DNA of 6,059 bases, taken from assembly GCA_024640485.1 (NCBI GenBank), contig JAHEEY010000299.1, forward strand, positions 1 to 6,059. The letters run 5' to 3'. This DNA is from Chloroflexota bacterium. GTDB taxonomy: Bacteria > Chloroflexota > Anaerolineae > Promineifilales > Promineifilaceae. How positions within the stretch are numbered: the first letter of the stretch is position 1; the number at the start of each line of letters is the position of its first letter. This document shows, piece by piece, positions 5,387-6,059 of the stretch. A program made the translations under genes and the position numbers. Below the pieces are notes generated by a model, which was not told the DNA's origin, made no database searches, and worked only from the letters and a program-made list of their open reading frames with translations.

Positions 5387-6059
5387 ATGCGACTACTACA
5401 CCATCAAATAGCGGCTGCTGTTAAGCAGGCGATCGAGAATGCCCAAGCAGCTGGCGATATGCCAGCTTTTGAGATACCAGAGGTGACCATCGAGCGGCCC
5501 AGGGCCAATACCTTTGGCGATTATGCCACCCCAACCCCTTTGAAATTGGCTCGCCTGGCGCGTATGGCCCCCATTAAGATCGCTCAAACTATTGTCGATC
5601 ATCTGGGTGAGTATCCGTATCTCGAGGAAGCGACCGTGGCCCCGCCGGGATTCATCAATTTCCGGCTGTCTCTTGGCTGGCTCCAAGGACAGGTGGAAGA
5701 AATTGTCGCCGCTGGGCAGGATTTTGGGCGGTTTGATCTGGGCCGGGGTAAGAAAGCCCAAGTCGAATGTGTCAGCGCCAACCCCACCGGCCCAATTACG
5801 CTTGGCCGTACCCGCGGCGGAGTGATGGGTGATACCTTGGCCCGGGCGTTGAAGGCTGCCGAATATGAGGTCACTTTAGAGTATTACTACAATGACGCTG
5901 GCCGGCAGGTAGCCAAGCTGGGGGAATCGGTCAAAGTCCGCTATCAGCAGCTGTTGGGCCAGGACGTGGAGCTGAAGAGTGATCATTACCAAGGGGAGTA
6001 CATTTCTGACTTGGCACAACAGCTCCTGGACCAACACGGCGACAGCCTGCTTGAACAGC
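5387..6059 (+). CDS. argS: Arginyl-tRNA synthetase, N-terminal part (cut by the right edge)
   Basis: 224 residues of a cytoplasmic class I synthetase that charges tRNA-Arg with arginine using ATP; the remainder lies past the right edge. The first about 110 residues are the ArgRS-specific N-terminal domain that contacts the tRNA D loop, with NTFGDYATPTPLKLAR (41-56) in place of the usual GDYATN-like motif and PPGFINFRL (86-94). The catalytic fold begins with VECVSANPTGP (126-136), followed by ITLGRTRGG, where class I enzymes have the HIGH signature; the two His positions are Thr138 and Arg141. YYNDAGRQ (167-174) and LGESVKVRY (178-186) are strong ArgRS marks. The start is the ATG at 5387, with AGGA (5373-5376) 10 bases before it. 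The KMSK region and anticodon-binding domain are not in view. Confidence 0.93.
   Translation, partial: MRLLHHQIAAAVKQAIENAQAAGDMPAFEIPEVTIERPRANTFGDYATPTPLKLARLARMAPIKIAQTIVDHLGEYPYLEEATVAPPGFINFRLSLGWLQGQVEEIVAAGQDFGRFDLGRGKKAQVECVSANPTGPITLGRTRGGVMGDTLARALKAAEYEVTLEYYYNDAGRQVAKLGESVKVRYQQLLGQDVELKSDHYQGEYISDLAQQLLDQHGDSLLEQ

Noticed and set aside
1..6059. Search for CRISPR arrays, insertion sequences, tRNA genes, phage or toxin-antitoxin genes
   Set aside because: No spaced direct repeats, transposase frame, tRNA cloverleaf or related protein motif was seen. The window is covered by transporter, glycosyltransferase and argS genes.

Overview
The window looks like ordinary chromosomal DNA from a Gram-positive-like or monoderm bacterium, most likely a member of the Chloroflexota (Chloroflexi). 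The best lineage clue is the substrate-binding lipoprotein at 2419-3549. Its lipobox cysteine is followed by a linker built from repeated VEVTRV units, a style common in lipoproteins of that phylum. The phylum assignment is an inference from this and from the general look of the proteins. No marker RNA is present.

Left part (1-3549, minus strand): a polar amino acid ABC transporter operon of the Aap/Bzt (HAAT) type. It reads right to left as aapJ (solute-binding lipoprotein), aapQ (permease) and aapM (second permease, running off the left edge). The ATPase gene aapP is expected beyond position 1 but is not seen. aapJ and aapQ are separated by 134 bases holding a perfect 12-bp hairpin. aapQ and aapM overlap by one base (TAATG). 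Both permeases carry extra extracytoplasmic domains. The one in AapQ can be aligned by eye with lobe II of the AapJ protein itself, and this is the most interesting observation in the window. The one in AapM contains four Cys-Phe pairs.

Middle (3550-4051): a non-coding divergent region. On the aapJ side it has three dyads, one lying exactly in the spacer of a candidate promoter. On the right it has a TATAAT box so close to the next gene that the mRNA is probably leaderless.

Right part (4052-6059, plus strand): a complete GT4-family glycosyltransferase gene, then a 192-base gap with a hairpin, a T-box-like core, an extended -10 promoter and a structured leader. After it comes the 5' part of argS (arginyl-tRNA synthetase), cut by the right edge. 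The ArgRS HIGH signature is replaced by TLGR. The glycosyltransferase and argS have no evident functional link with each other or with the transporter. I see no mobile element, CRISPR array, tRNA or rRNA.
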